The notes under the pieces were generated by a model. It had not been told where the DNA came from and made no database searches. It worked only from the letters and a program-made list of their open reading frames with translations. 64,000 nt of DNA from Limnoglobus roseus (GTDB lineage: Bacteria > Planctomycetota > Planctomycetia > Gemmatales > Gemmataceae): NCBI RefSeq assembly GCF_008254045.1, contig NZ_CP042425.1, forward strand, positions 4,402,001 to 4,466,000, read 5' to 3'. Below are positions 32,149 through 40,956 of the stretch, in pieces; within the stretch, counting starts at the first letter, position 1; each line of letters starts with the position of its first letter. The translations under genes and the position numbers were made by a program.

Positions 32149-32172
32149 GCCGCGTCATCTCTCGGACGCGGC
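32149..32172 (+). terminator. Hairpin after dnaK (weak terminator)
   Basis: A perfect 8-bp stem GCCGCGTC / GACGCGGC with loop ATCTCTCG sits 28 nt after the dnaK stop codon. It is followed by CTGTTGCTCT, which contains only a poor T-run, so termination could be partial or Rho-dependent. Confidence 0.5.
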
Positions 32173-32360
32173 CTGTTGCTCTGCTGGCGGCAACGAGTAC
32201 CGATCCAGTATACGCCAGATCCGATCGGTCACGCCGACCCCAGCAAGGCGACGAGACTCGTGAATATGAGCCGTTTTCAAAGCTGAGCATTCGCATCGAC
32301 GGAGAATCTTCTGTCGCCCGTAGTTTCTTTCGCAACGGACCACCGTAGGAGAATCGCATC

Positions 32361-32567
32361 ATGGACCTCGACGACATCGTCCGCCGCGTGCAGTGGGCTT
32401 CAACCCCTAGGCCGGCGGCGGCGGAGACCCCCCCGCCTTCGGCGGATATTCCTCCGGCGCCGCTGAGCGTCTTTTCGGACCCCGATTTCATTCCGCCCAC
32501 GGCAGTCACGACACGGCAGCAGGAGGCCGCGATCGGGGAAGACCGATCTGCAAGCTCGCCCATTTGA
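32361..32567 (+). CDS. Small Pro-rich hypothetical protein
   Basis: 68 aa, ATG 32361 with TAGGAG at a good distance upstream. It begins MDLDDIVRRVQWASTPRP and is rich in Pro and Ala, for example PRPAAAETPPPSADIPPAPL, with no predicted fold. A proper ribosome site and position between dnaK and ackA argue for translation, but the composition is low-complexity. I do not recognise it. Confidence 0.4.
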   Translation: MDLDDIVRRVQWASTPRPAAAETPPPSADIPPAPLSVFSDPDFIPPTAVTTRQQEAAIGEDRSASSPI

Positions 32568-32722
32568 ACGTCACTGCATCGAGGGAGAGCGTTGTCGCAG
32601 ACACCACGTCTTGTCACATCGTCTCCCTCGGCTGGTGGTTCCCGCACGGCAAACGCCCCGCCAGTTGGATTGAGTTCGGTGCAGAGGTTCTTCGTGGGAA
32701 TCACTAGCGGTGAGGAAGTCAA

Positions 32723-33961
32723 TTGCCCGTAAGCACCGCAGAGATTCCGTCGAGTCGTCTGTCCGTCCCAGGCGGGCACGTCCTGACTTTGAACGGCGGC
32801 TCTTCGAGCATCAAGTTCGCCGTCTTCGACGCGGGCGAGTCGCTTCGGCGGTCGGTCGGCGGAGCCGTCGAACGAGTCGGACTCGCGGACGCCTTCCTCC
32901 GTGCAAGCATGCCCGGCCGTCCCGACGAACGGCGGCCGCTGCCCGCGGCGGGTCTCGATCAAGCTGTCGAGGGGCTGTTCGACTGGTTGGACGGAATTGG
33001 CGCACTCCGCCGCATCTCGGCCGTCGGGCACCGCATCGTCCACGGCGGCCCATCCCACACCGACCCGCGAGTCATCACCCCCGGCCTGCTCGCTGACCTG
33101 CGGGCGGCGACCCCGTTCGCCCCCGTCCATTTGCCGTCCGAAATCCGACTCATCGAGGCCCTCGCCCGCCGGCTACCGGGGGTGCCGCAGTTCGCCTGCT
33201 TCGACACCGCTTTCCACCGCGACCTGTCGTCGGTCGCCCGCTTCCTCCCGATCCCGCGTCGCTACCGGGAGAGTGGCATTCGGCGGTACGGGTTCCACGG
33301 CCTGTCCTACGACTTCCTCCTGGGCGAGGTCGGGCGGTTGGCCGGTGCCGACGCCGCCCGCGGCCGGGTGGTGCTCGCCCACCTCGGGTCCGGGGCCAGC
33401 ATGGCGGCCGTTCGAGACGGCCGGTGCGTCGACACGACGATGGGACTCACCCCGGCCGGCGGCCTGGTGATGGGCACCCGCACCGGCGACCTCGATCCCG
33501 GCGTCCTGATCCACATCGCGAAGGCGGAAGGACTCACCGCGGACCAACTCGAAGACCTGGTGACCCGCCGGTCCGGCCTACTCGGGGTGTCGGAAACGAG
33601 CCCGGACATGCGCGACCTGCTCGCCCGTCAGGCGACCGACCCGCGGGCGGCCGACGCGGTCGAACTGTTCTGCTACCAGGCCCGTAAGTGGGTCGGGGCG
33701 TTGTCTGCCGCCCTCGGCGGACTCGACACCCTGGTGTTCTCCGGCGGAATCGGCGAGGGCGCCCCCGAAGTCCGGTCCCGCGTCTGCGACGGCCTCGAGT
33801 TCCTCGGGGTCCGGCTCGACTCGGCCGCAAACGACGCGAATGCGCCGTTGATCTCCGCCACCGCCGGACCAGTGACGGTGCGGGTCATCCCGACGGACGA
33901 GGAACTGATGATCGCCCGAACCGTCTTCCGCGTCGCGGGGGCCGGCCCGCCCGCACCGTAG
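32723..33961 (+). CDS. ackA: Acetate kinase
   Basis: 412 aa with a TTG start (32723) preceded by GAGGAAG 4 nt upstream. Acetate/propionate kinase signatures are seen: LTLNGGSSSIKFAVFD near the N-terminus, VGHRIVHGG, FDTAFH, RYGFHGLSYDF, VLAHLGSGASMAAVRDGRCV, DTTMGLTPAGGLVMGTRTGD, and FSGGIGEGAPEVR near the C-terminus. The enzyme converts acetyl phosphate and ADP to acetate and ATP. It ends 9 bp before the phosphoketolase gene, whose product is acetyl phosphate, so the two form a functional operon that makes ATP from sugar phosphates without full glycolysis. Confidence 0.95.
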   Translation: MPVSTAEIPSSRLSVPGGHVLTLNGGSSSIKFAVFDAGESLRRSVGGAVERVGLADAFLRASMPGRPDERRPLPAAGLDQAVEGLFDWLDGIGALRRISAVGHRIVHGGPSHTDPRVITPGLLADLRAATPFAPVHLPSEIRLIEALARRLPGVPQFACFDTAFHRDLSSVARFLPIPRRYRESGIRRYGFHGLSYDFLLGEVGRLAGADAARGRVVLAHLGSGASMAAVRDGRCVDTTMGLTPAGGLVMGTRTGDLDPGVLIHIAKAEGLTADQLEDLVTRRSGLLGVSETSPDMRDLLARQATDPRAADAVELFCYQARKWVGALSAALGGLDTLVFSGGIGEGAPEVRSRVCDGLEFLGVRLDSAANDANAPLISATAGPVTVRVIPTDEELMIARTVFRVAGAGPPAP

Positions 33962-33970
33962 GAGAACAAA

Positions 33971-36448
33971 ATGACCGACCGCCAGCCCACAGTGCCCCCG
34001 TCATCAGAGTTGCTCGGGGTCATGGACGCTTACTGGCGGGCTGCCAATTACCTGGCCGTCGGGCAAATCTATCTGCTCAACAACCCGCTCTTGAAGGAGC
34101 CGCTCCGCCGGGAGCACGTCAAACCCCGGCTGCTCGGCCACTGGGGCACGTCGCCGGGGCTGAACCTCCTGTACGTCCACCTGAACCGGGTCATCAAGGC
34201 CCACGACCTGAACGTCCTCTTCATCACCGGCCCCGGACACGGCGGCCCGTCACTCGTCGCCAATGCTTACCTCGAAGGAACGTACTCCGAGGTCTACCCG
34301 CACGTCTCGCCCGACGAGGCGGGGCTGGGGCGGTTGTTCAAGCAGTTTAGCTTCCCCGGCGGGATCCCGAGCCACGTCGCCCCGGAGACGCCCGGCAGCA
34401 TCCACGAAGGCGGTGAATTGGGCTACGCCCTGTCGCACGCCTTCGGGGCCGCCTTCGACAACCCCGACCTGATCGTCGCCGCAGTCGTCGGCGACGGCGA
34501 AGCCGAAACCGGACCGCTCGCCACGAGTTGGCACTCGAACAAGTTTCTGAACCCGGTCACGGACGGGGCCGTGTTGCCCATTTTGCACTTGAACGGGTAC
34601 AAGATCGCGAGCCCCACCATCCTCGCCCGCATCCCGAAGGACGAGTTGCGGAAGCTGTTCGAGGGGTACGGGTACAAGCCTTATTTCGTCGAAGGACACG
34701 AGCCGGAGAAGGTCCACCGGGAACTCGCCGCCGTCATGGACGAGGCCATCGGCGACATTCACGAGATCTGGTCAGACGCACGAACCAAGGGGCATCAGGG
34801 CCGCCCGACGTGGCCGATGATCGTCCTTCGCACGCCGAAGGGCTGGACGTGCCCGGCCGAAATCGACAGCAAGAAGTGCGAGGACTATTGGCGGTCGCAC
34901 CAGGTGCCGATGGGCGACATGGACAAGGCCGGCCATGTCGCGATCCTCGAACAGTGGATGAGAAGCTATCGTCCGAACGAGCTGTTCGACGCCGCGGGCC
35001 GACTCGTTCCCGAGCTTACGGAACTGGCTCCGAAGGGCGATCGGCGGATGAGTGCGAGCCCGCATGCGAACGGCGGCCAGCTCCTTAAAGACCTGCAACT
35101 GCCCGACTACCGGACCTACGCCGTCGAGGTAACGAGCCCCGGTGGGACAACCGCCGAAGCGACCCGAGTAATGGGGCAGTTCCTCCGCGACGTCATGCGG
35201 CTCAACCTCCCGAGCCAAAACTTCCGACTGTTCAGCCCCGACGAAAACAACTCGAACCGCTGGCAGGACGTGCTCGAGGTCACGAACCGGGCTTGGATGG
35301 CCGAGCGATACGACACGGACGACCATCTCGCCCCGGACGGGCGAGTGATGGAGATGCTGTCCGAGCACCAATGCCAGGGGTGGCTCGAAGGGTATCTGCT
35401 GACCGGCCGACACGGGTTTTTCTCGTGCTACGAGGCGTTCATCCAGATCATCGACTCGATGTTCAACCAGCACGCGAAGTGGCTCAAGGTGTGCGGCCAC
35501 ATCCCGTGGCGGCGACCCATCGCCAGCCTCAACTATCTCCTTTCCAGCCACGTCTGGCGGCAGGACCACAACGGGTTTTCACACCAAGATCCCGGCTTCC
35601 TCAACCACGTCGTGAACAAGAAGGCCGCGGTCATCCGCATGTACTTGCCGCCGGACGCAAACACTCTGCTGTCCATAACCGACCACTGCCTGCGAAGTCG
35701 CAATTACGTGAACGTGGTGGTGGCCGGCAAACAAATGGCCCCCCAGTGGCTGACGATTGCCGAGGCAGACGCGCATTGCGCCGCCGGGCTGGGCGTCTGG
35801 GATTGGGCATCGAACGATAACGGTGGCGACCCCGACGTGGTCATGGCGTGCTGCGGCGACGTGCCGACGCTCGAGATTCTTGCGGCGGTAGACTTGATCC
35901 GCCAGCACCTGCCGGAACTGAAGGTGCGGGTCGTGAACGTCGTCGATCTCATGAAACTGCAACCGCCGGAAGAACACCCGCACGGACTGCCGGATGAAGA
36001 GTTCGACGCGCTGTTCACTACGGATCGGCAGATCGTCTTCGCGTTCCACGGGTTTCCTTCGCTGATCCATCAACTCACCTACCGCCGGACCAACCACAAA
36101 AACTTGCACGTCCGCGGGTTCAAGTCGGAAGGCACGACCACCACTCCGTTCGACATGGTCGTGCTGAACGACATGGACCGCTTCCACCTCGTCAAGGACG
36201 TGATCGACCGGGTGCCCGGGTTGGCCGCACGCGCGGGCCACGTCCGGCGACTGATGGACGACCGCCGGGCCGAGCACAAGCGGTACATCGCCGAGCACGG
36301 CGAGGACATGCCGGAAACCGGTGGGTGGGCCTGGCCGGGTCGGGTGATCGCTCCGCCAGTATCTACCGTGGACACTTCCTCGCCCGACAACACGCAGGGC
36401 TACCGCACTACAGGTGCAGTGATTCCTTGCAGGACCTGCAACATGTAG
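33971..36448 (+). CDS. xfp: Xylulose-5-phosphate/fructose-6-phosphate phosphoketolase
   Basis: 825 aa, ATG 33971 with TAGGAGAA 7 nt upstream. This thiamine-diphosphate enzyme splits xylulose 5-phosphate (and often fructose 6-phosphate) with phosphate to acetyl phosphate plus an aldose phosphate. Family motifs are GHWGTSPGLNLLYVHLNR, FITGPGHGGPSL, GGELGYALSHAFGA, VGDGEAETGPLA, the HLNGYKI stretch, SPDENNSNRW and the GRHGFFSCYEAF region. The protein is near full family length, but the last ~18 residues (after SSPDN) are encoded by the end of an inserted ISAs1 element, so the C-terminus is altered and the stop codon is borrowed. Activity is probably kept because the change is only at the tail. 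Confidence 0.93.
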   Translation: MTDRQPTVPPSSELLGVMDAYWRAANYLAVGQIYLLNNPLLKEPLRREHVKPRLLGHWGTSPGLNLLYVHLNRVIKAHDLNVLFITGPGHGGPSLVANAYLEGTYSEVYPHVSPDEAGLGRLFKQFSFPGGIPSHVAPETPGSIHEGGELGYALSHAFGAAFDNPDLIVAAVVGDGEAETGPLATSWHSNKFLNPVTDGAVLPILHLNGYKIASPTILARIPKDELRKLFEGYGYKPYFVEGHEPEKVHRELAAVMDEAIGDIHEIWSDARTKGHQGRPTWPMIVLRTPKGWTCPAEIDSKKCEDYWRSHQVPMGDMDKAGHVAILEQWMRSYRPNELFDAAGRLVPELTELAPKGDRRMSASPHANGGQLLKDLQLPDYRTYAVEVTSPGGTTAEATRVMGQFLRDVMRLNLPSQNFRLFSPDENNSNRWQDVLEVTNRAWMAERYDTDDHLAPDGRVMEMLSEHQCQGWLEGYLLTGRHGFFSCYEAFIQIIDSMFNQHAKWLKVCGHIPWRRPIASLNYLLSSHVWRQDHNGFSHQDPGFLNHVVNKKAAVIRMYLPPDANTLLSITDHCLRSRNYVNVVVAGKQMAPQWLTIAEADAHCAAGLGVWDWASNDNGGDPDVVMACCGDVPTLEILAAVDLIRQHLPELKVRVVNVVDLMKLQPPEEHPHGLPDEEFDALFTTDRQIVFAFHGFPSLIHQLTYRRTNHKNLHVRGFKSEGTTTTPFDMVVLNDMDRFHLVKDVIDRVPGLAARAGHVRRLMDDRRAEHKRYIAEHGEDMPETGGWAWPGRVIAPPVSTVDTSSPDNTQGYRTTGAVIPCRTCNM

Positions 36449-36741
36449 TCGTCATCCCAACCGGCCTTGAGCCGCTTGGTTAACCCGCTTCCTTTACCCG
36501 GTGCCCGCCGGAGTAGCGACACAGCGACCCGCCGGACCATCGCCAGGTTGGCCCCGGCGCTCTCCTCCCGGATGCGACTCCGGTCCTCCCGGAACACCAC
36601 GTCGAGAACCCAGTGGAGGCCGTTCTCGATCCCCCAGTGCCCCCGCACCCAGCGGCCCAACTCGGCGGCCGTTCCGGCGTAGCTGGTCAGGTAGTAGTGG
36701 CTGGTGCAGGTGATCTTCCCCAGTGAAAGTGGACAGCGCGG

Positions 36742-37611
36742 TTAGCGGTTGTTGGGGTCGTGCGCCCGCTCGTACTCCGCCGGGGAGACGTACCCCAGGG
36801 TCGAGTGCCGACGGACGCGGTTGTAAAACACTTCGACGTATTCAAAGATCGAGGCCCGCGCCTCGTCTCGTGTGGCGTACCGCTCGCCGTGAACCAACTC
36901 CTGCTTCAGTCGGCCGAACGTGCTCTCGACCACGGCGTTGTCCCAGCACTGGCCCACCCCGCTCATACTGCCTACCATCCCGTGCCGGCGGAGTTCGGCC
37001 TGGTAGTGCGCGCTGGCGTACTGGCTCCCCCGGTCCGAGTGCGCAATCAATCCGGGCGGAACGCCACGTCGCCCGACGGCCAGGTCGAGGGCGTCCACGA
37101 CGAGGCGGCTCGTCATGGCAGCGGCCATCGCCCAGCCGACGATCCGGCGGGAGAACAAGTCCACCACGAGGGCGAGGAACAACCAGCCTTCGAGGGTCGG
37201 CACGTAGGTCAAATCCATGGCCCACTTCTCGTTCGGCCTCGCGGCCGCGAAGTCGCGGGCGAGGACGTTTTCCGACACCGGCAAGCGATGGCCCGAGTCG
37301 GTCGTCCGCACGAACCGCTTCACGGCCTTCGCCCGGAGGCCGTGGGCCGCCATCGCCTTCGCCACCGTGTTAACGCAGCACGCCACGCCGCGGGCCTTCA
37401 ACTCCCGGGCGAGGCGGGGGCTGCCGTACCGCCCCCGCACCTCGGCGTGAACCGCCCGGATGTGGGCGACCAACGCCTCCCGCCGAACGGCCGTCGCACT
37501 CGGGCGGCGGTTCGCCCGGGCGTAGAAGCCCGACCGGGACACGCCGAGGGCACGGCACAGCGCGGCGACCGGGTAGTCGGAGCGGCGTTCCTCGATCCAG
37601 GCGAAGATCAC
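36742..37611 (-). CDS. IS3-family transposase OrfB (rve integrase core)
   Basis: This is the catalytic half of an IS3 transposase, ~289 aa from the GTG at 37611; the frame is open further upstream. An N-terminal HTH_21-like part (EERRSDYPVAALCRALGVSR) comes first. The retroviral-type integrase core follows with DDE residues: D in WAMDLTYVPTLEGWLFLALV, D in LIAHSDRGSQYASAHY, and E in CWDNAVVESTFGRLKQELV. It ends with the usual tail YNRVRRHSTLGYVSPAEYE. It is expected to be made mainly as an OrfAB fusion by a -1 shift from orfA at the A6 run (37641-37646 on the plus strand as T6). Confidence 0.92.
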   Translation of the reverse strand: MIFAWIEERRSDYPVAALCRALGVSRSGFYARANRRPSATAVRREALVAHIRAVHAEVRGRYGSPRLARELKARGVACCVNTVAKAMAAHGLRAKAVKRFVRTTDSGHRLPVSENVLARDFAAARPNEKWAMDLTYVPTLEGWLFLALVVDLFSRRIVGWAMAAAMTSRLVVDALDLAVGRRGVPPGLIAHSDRGSQYASAHYQAELRRHGMVGSMSGVGQCWDNAVVESTFGRLKQELVHGERYATRDEARASIFEYVEVFYNRVRRHSTLGYVSPAEYERAHDPNNR

Positions 37612-37904
37612 TTCGTCAGGGTGGCGAAGAACGCCGTCGCTTTTTTCAGGATGTCGCGCTCCATCTCCAGCCGCTTGTTCTCGGCCCGGAGGCGGCGGTT
37701 CTCTTCCTCGAGGGGCGTGAGGTGGCCCACGCCGGGGAAGGCGTCGGCCCCTTTGGCGAGGACGGCCTTCTTCCACTCGTGCAGGCGGTTCTCGGACACC
37801 CCGAGCCGCCGGCCGACCTCGGCCACGGACAGGTGCTGGTCGGTGATCATTTTGACCGCCTGGAGCTTGAACTCCGGCGTGTACGTCGTGCGTTTGCCAG
37901 CCAT
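37608..37904 (-). CDS. IS3-family transposase OrfA (HTH, leucine zipper)
   Basis: 98 aa from ATG 37904 (MAGKRTTYTPEFKLQAVKMI). The helix-turn-helix HTH_Tnp_1 domain (LSVAEVGRRLGVSENRLHEW) precedes a coiled-coil/leucine-zipper stretch (LTPLEEENRRLRAENKRLEM) used for dimerisation. The stop codon overlaps orfB. A run of six A residues (ILKKAT codons AAA AAA GCG) occurs just before the end, where a one-base backward slip would join the orfB frame. Confidence 0.9.
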   Translation of the reverse strand: MAGKRTTYTPEFKLQAVKMITDQHLSVAEVGRRLGVSENRLHEWKKAVLAKGADAFPGVGHLTPLEEENRRLRAENKRLEMERDILKKATAFFATLTK

Positions 37905-38905
37905 CGGTGTGCTCTCCGGGTTGTTGGAGTCTACACCGCTTTCCCGCTGTCCACTAAACCTGGGGAGGCTCAAGGCCCGCACCCCGCCGACCTCCCGCTC
38001 CCGGTTCACCTGCACCACCGCCGCCACGTCCGGCCACTCGGGCGGGATGCCGTCGGGGTCTTTGAATACACCGACGTACCGCTCCTCGTGCCGGCCGTGA
38101 GCATCATCTACCTGCTCGCTTCCCTCCATCCCGACCAGATCGGCCTCGCAGGCCGCCTCGACCACCCGCTCGACGGCCGCACGGAGGGTCGGCTGATTAT
38201 CCTTTACGGCCAGTAGGTAGTGCCCGCCCCGGGACCGAATCAGGTGCGCGTTCTCGACCTGGCACCCCGCGGCATCGATCGTCACGATCGCCCCGGACAG
38301 GTCCAGCGTCCGTAACAGGTCGGGGATCGTCCCGATCTCGTTCGACCCGTCCGGGACGGCGGCCTGGCCGAGCACCAGGCGGTTCTCGGTGGCCCACGCC
38401 GTGACCACGTGGACGCACCCGGTGGCCGTGTTCCGCTTGGCCGCGCGAGCCGACTTCCCGTCGATGGCGACGGGCACCAACCCGGTGGCCTCGCACGCCG
38501 CCGCCATCCACCGGCCGAACGCCTGGGCGAATGAACCGGGTTCGAGCTTGGCGAACACCCGGCCGAACGTGTCGGCACTCGGGATGCCGTTCTCCAGGGT
38601 GAGGAACCGGCGGAAGAAGTCGGCCTTGGTCCGCCCGTACTCGGCGATCGCCTCCCACGTCTCGGCCCCGCCGATGACCGCACACGTGGTGATGGACAGG
38701 ATATCGGTCAGCCGGTGGAGCTTGTTCTCGGTGTCCCGGCGGGGGTCGGGGAGATCATCGAACACGGCCGTGAGCGGCAGCGCCGGCATGGGTATCCTCC
38801 TGAAACCCTCGGTGTACTGCTAGAGCCCGCGCAAACAAACAGCTCCTTTGCGACGTTGTGCCTGCGGCTCTGGCCTTCCGCAAACACCCACACCGAGGGC
38901 GCACA

Positions 38906-40102
38906 ATGGCGCGCGGCTCCTTCTTCTTGACTCTGCTTGTCGTGGCCCTGAAGCCCGGAGGGGTTGGCGCGGTCGATCCGCTCACGATCGGCAGCCCGGC
39001 CCCCGAACTCAAGGTCAACACCTGGGTTAAAGGTGACCCGGTCGCCGGGATCGAGAAGGGCAAGGTGTACGTCGTCGAGTTCTGGGGGACGGCCTGCGCG
39101 CCGTGCATCAAATGCATGCCGCACCTGAGCGAGCTTCAGCGGCGGTACAAGGGCGTTGTCTTCGCGTGCTTGTGCGACGAGAAGGAGAAAGGCGTCCGAG
39201 ACTTCGTCGCGAAGCATGACAAGGACATGGGCTTCCGGGTCGGATGGGACGAGCGGGGGCGGATGTGGGCTGCCTGGATGGTAGCCGCCGGTCTCGAGGG
39301 TATCCCGACCGCGTTCATCGTGGACGCGACGGGCAAGGTCGCTTGGATCGGCAACCCGACCGAGATGGGCGAACCGCTGCGTCTGATCTTGGAAGGCAAA
39401 TACAACCCCCAGGCCGCTGTGATCGCACTCCGGCTCCGGCACGCCCGAAAGGAGGCGTTCCGAAAGGAGAACGAGCGATTAGACCGCGGGAACCGGCTCG
39501 CGGTTCAGGTCGAGCAACTGATCCTGCAGAAGAAGGCGTCGGAGGCGGTAACCTTGGTGGACGAGGCGATTCAGAAAGAGCCGGGCGAACGGGTCCGGTA
39601 CGGGCAGATGAAACTCCAGGCCCTCGTCGCCGACCCAAAGCTGGCGGACCGGGCGCTCGAGTACGGGATCGAGCTGACGGCGGCGGCCGCCGCCCGGGCC
39701 AATGAGGACCGGCCGACGAGCCAGGTTCTGTTGCACATCGCGTCGCTCCTCTCCGCCCCGCTCGGTGGCGCCCCATCCGATACGCGGTGCTGCGATCTGG
39801 CGATCGAGATCATCAAATGTGCCCGGGACGTGGCGCGACAGGAGAAGGACTCCGGCGAGCAGTACCAGTTCGAGTTGCGCGTCCACGCCGACGCCCAACT
39901 CGCCCACGCGTACGCGGGGAAAGGGGCTTATGACAAAGCGGTGACGCACGCGGAATCCGCACTCAAGGCATTCCGTACCGCCTCGCCCCTGCCGTGGGCG
40001 AACGATAAGCTGTTTCAGCAGAACATGGAGGCTTGTGCCAAAGAGCTAGAAGCCAGTTTGGAAGAGTTCAAGTTGAAAGCCGGCATGGTGCCGCGAAGGT
40101 GA
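38906..40102 (+). CDS. Exported TlpA/ResA-like thioredoxin-fold protein with helical C-terminus
   Basis: 398 aa from ATG 38906, chosen because it begins a signal peptide (MARGSFFLTLLVVALKPGG). The thioredoxin-like domain (~28-165) starts IGSPAPELKVNTWVKGDPV and has the redox centre EFWGTACAPCIKCMPHLSEL, i.e. a CAPC motif followed by an extra Cys. It ends with GIPTAFIVDATGKVAWIGNP. The C-terminal ~230 residues are alpha-helical and TPR-like (AVQVEQLILQKKASEAVTLV, AHAYAGKGAYDKAVTHAESA). Such proteins reduce or rearrange disulfides in the periplasm; partners are unknown. It lies between the ISAs1 element and the ubiquitin-pathway remnant, with no operon partner obvious. Confidence 0.85.
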   Translation: MARGSFFLTLLVVALKPGGVGAVDPLTIGSPAPELKVNTWVKGDPVAGIEKGKVYVVEFWGTACAPCIKCMPHLSELQRRYKGVVFACLCDEKEKGVRDFVAKHDKDMGFRVGWDERGRMWAAWMVAAGLEGIPTAFIVDATGKVAWIGNPTEMGEPLRLILEGKYNPQAAVIALRLRHARKEAFRKENERLDRGNRLAVQVEQLILQKKASEAVTLVDEAIQKEPGERVRYGQMKLQALVADPKLADRALEYGIELTAAAAARANEDRPTSQVLLHIASLLSAPLGGAPSDTRCCDLAIEIIKCARDVARQEKDSGEQYQFELRVHADAQLAHAYAGKGAYDKAVTHAESALKAFRTASPLPWANDKLFQQNMEACAKELEASLEEFKLKAGMVPRR

Positions 40103-40371
40103 GCCACTCGATCTTGATCGAGTGGCTGGGGAGCGAGCAGAACGTGGCTACTCGGTTCGTGGTCGGTTTCGTCAGTGAACGACCCACCCCCGCAGATCTA
40201 CCGCACTTCGAAATCGTGTGCTGGCAATTGGTCACGGCGATATGCTAGCGAAAATCGAGAGATCGATCGACGTAAATTACTACCGGAAAAGGACTTCATA
40301 GTGCGGCAACCCTGCCCTCCAGTATTGGAGGAAGTCGCCACTCTGAAGCTTGCGTCAGGGGCGCGCTCCTG
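40103..40371. other. Region upstream of DUF6791 frame; probable decayed gene start
   Basis: A 269-bp stretch between the TlpA-like gene and the DUF6791 frame. The frame of the next gene is open back through ALLV just before GTG 40372, but the residues further upstream do not look like the rest of an N-terminal DUF6791 region. The gene start may have been lost or rearranged. No promoter or terminator was identified. Confidence 0.4.
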
Positions 40372-40956
40372 GTGATGCGCGAGGTGCCCTACGTCGACGC
40401 GAAGCGGGACGTGCTCACGGGCACGCTCATCTCAAGCCTCAACCTTGCCGGTGATGGAATCCGGCCTCCGGACTCGCATCAGGTGTGGTTCGATGGCGAG
40501 TTCCCTTGCAACGCCGACGGCACGCGGATCGCCGGCATCGGCGACGGCGGCGGGAGCTACAACCTCGGGCACGGGTTGACGGCGAAATACCACTTTTCGA
40601 CCAAACCCGGACGAGATTACCTCGACTACCACGAGAAGATGACCACCCCCGCTGGCATCGACTCGGGCATGGGCTTGGAGTTGGTCGACGGTTCGCTCGG
40701 GGGCATGCTGCGGGTGACTGCGAGTACGCCCGGGATGCGTGGGCACGTTCACGGCGGCCGCATCTCATTCGCAGGCGGCGGGGTAAACGACATTTACTCC
40801 TCCAACATCCAGGTCGCTGATCTCAACGCACTTAACGCGACACTTGCAGTCATCAAGTGGAAAAAGCTTCGGGGCTTCTATCGGGACCTCGAACGTGAAC
40901 ACCACTGCACCTACACGACCGACGGCAACCAACTCGAAAACGGGGATCGGGCATGA
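40372..40956 (+). CDS. DUF6791 domain fused to C-terminal end of a ThiF/E1-like protein (core deleted)
   Basis: 194 aa (GTG 40372, ATG at 40375). Residues ~1-92 (REVPYVDAKRDVLTGTLISS, DSHQVWFDGEFPCNADGTRI, KYHFSTKPGRDYLDYHEKMT) match the DUF6791 domain that normally precedes an E1-like ThiF adenylation domain. Directly after KMTT the sequence jumps to GIDSGMGLELVDGSLGGMLR, then to VADLNALNATLAVIKWKKLR and DGNQLENGDRA, which look like the C-terminal end of the same proteins. The nucleotide-binding Rossmann core, which should lie between them, is absent, so adenylation is not expected. The fusion is in frame, and the stop overlaps the next gene by ATGA. It is either a compact derivative or a relic of a bacterial ubiquitin-like pathway. 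Identification rests on remembered family patterns. Confidence 0.6.
   Translation: MMREVPYVDAKRDVLTGTLISSLNLAGDGIRPPDSHQVWFDGEFPCNADGTRIAGIGDGGGSYNLGHGLTAKYHFSTKPGRDYLDYHEKMTTPAGIDSGMGLELVDGSLGGMLRVTASTPGMRGHVHGGRISFAGGGVNDIYSSNIQVADLNALNATLAVIKWKKLRGFYRDLEREHHCTYTTDGNQLENGDRA

Larger units (their letters stand above)
36717..37966 (-). mobile_element. IS3-family insertion sequence inside ISAs1
   Basis: About 1250 bp. Terminal imperfect inverted repeats: TCCCCAG at 36717 and, on the other strand, at 37966, each followed four bases later by AGTGGACAGCG (18 of the first 22 positions match). It contains the orfA and orfB genes on the minus strand in overlapping frames. No direct repeat of the target is evident (TCT versus GGC at the two sides). 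Confidence 0.85.
36400..38789 (-). pseudogene. ISAs1-family (DDE, H-repeat type) transposase, split by IS3 insertion
   Basis: The N-terminal part (38789 to about 37967, ~274 aa) starts MPALPLTAVFDDLPDPRRDT, an ISAs1 hallmark. It carries catalytic-domain motifs VAIDGKSARAAKR, GAIVTIDAAGCQ and YLLAVKDNQPT. The C-terminal part (36716 to 36400, ~105 aa) continues HYYLTSYAGTAAELGRWVRG, HWGIENGLHWVLDVVFRED and LKAGWDDDYMLQVLQGI. Together they give ~379 aa, the normal length of the family. When the 1250 bp between 36717 and 37966 are removed, the two halves are in the same frame (junction codon CAG), so this is a clean insertion. As it stands the enzyme cannot be made. Confidence 0.85.
36402..38816 (-). 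mobile_element. ISAs1-family element interrupted by an IS3-family element
   Basis: The transposase reads on the minus strand and is split by an inner element (36717-37966). The outer edges are approximate: weak terminal similarity GCACTACA (36408-36415) versus GCAGTACA on the opposite strand near 38806-38813. I could not find a target duplication. The left end lies in the last codons of the phosphoketolase gene and supplies its present stop codon. Confidence 0.7.
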
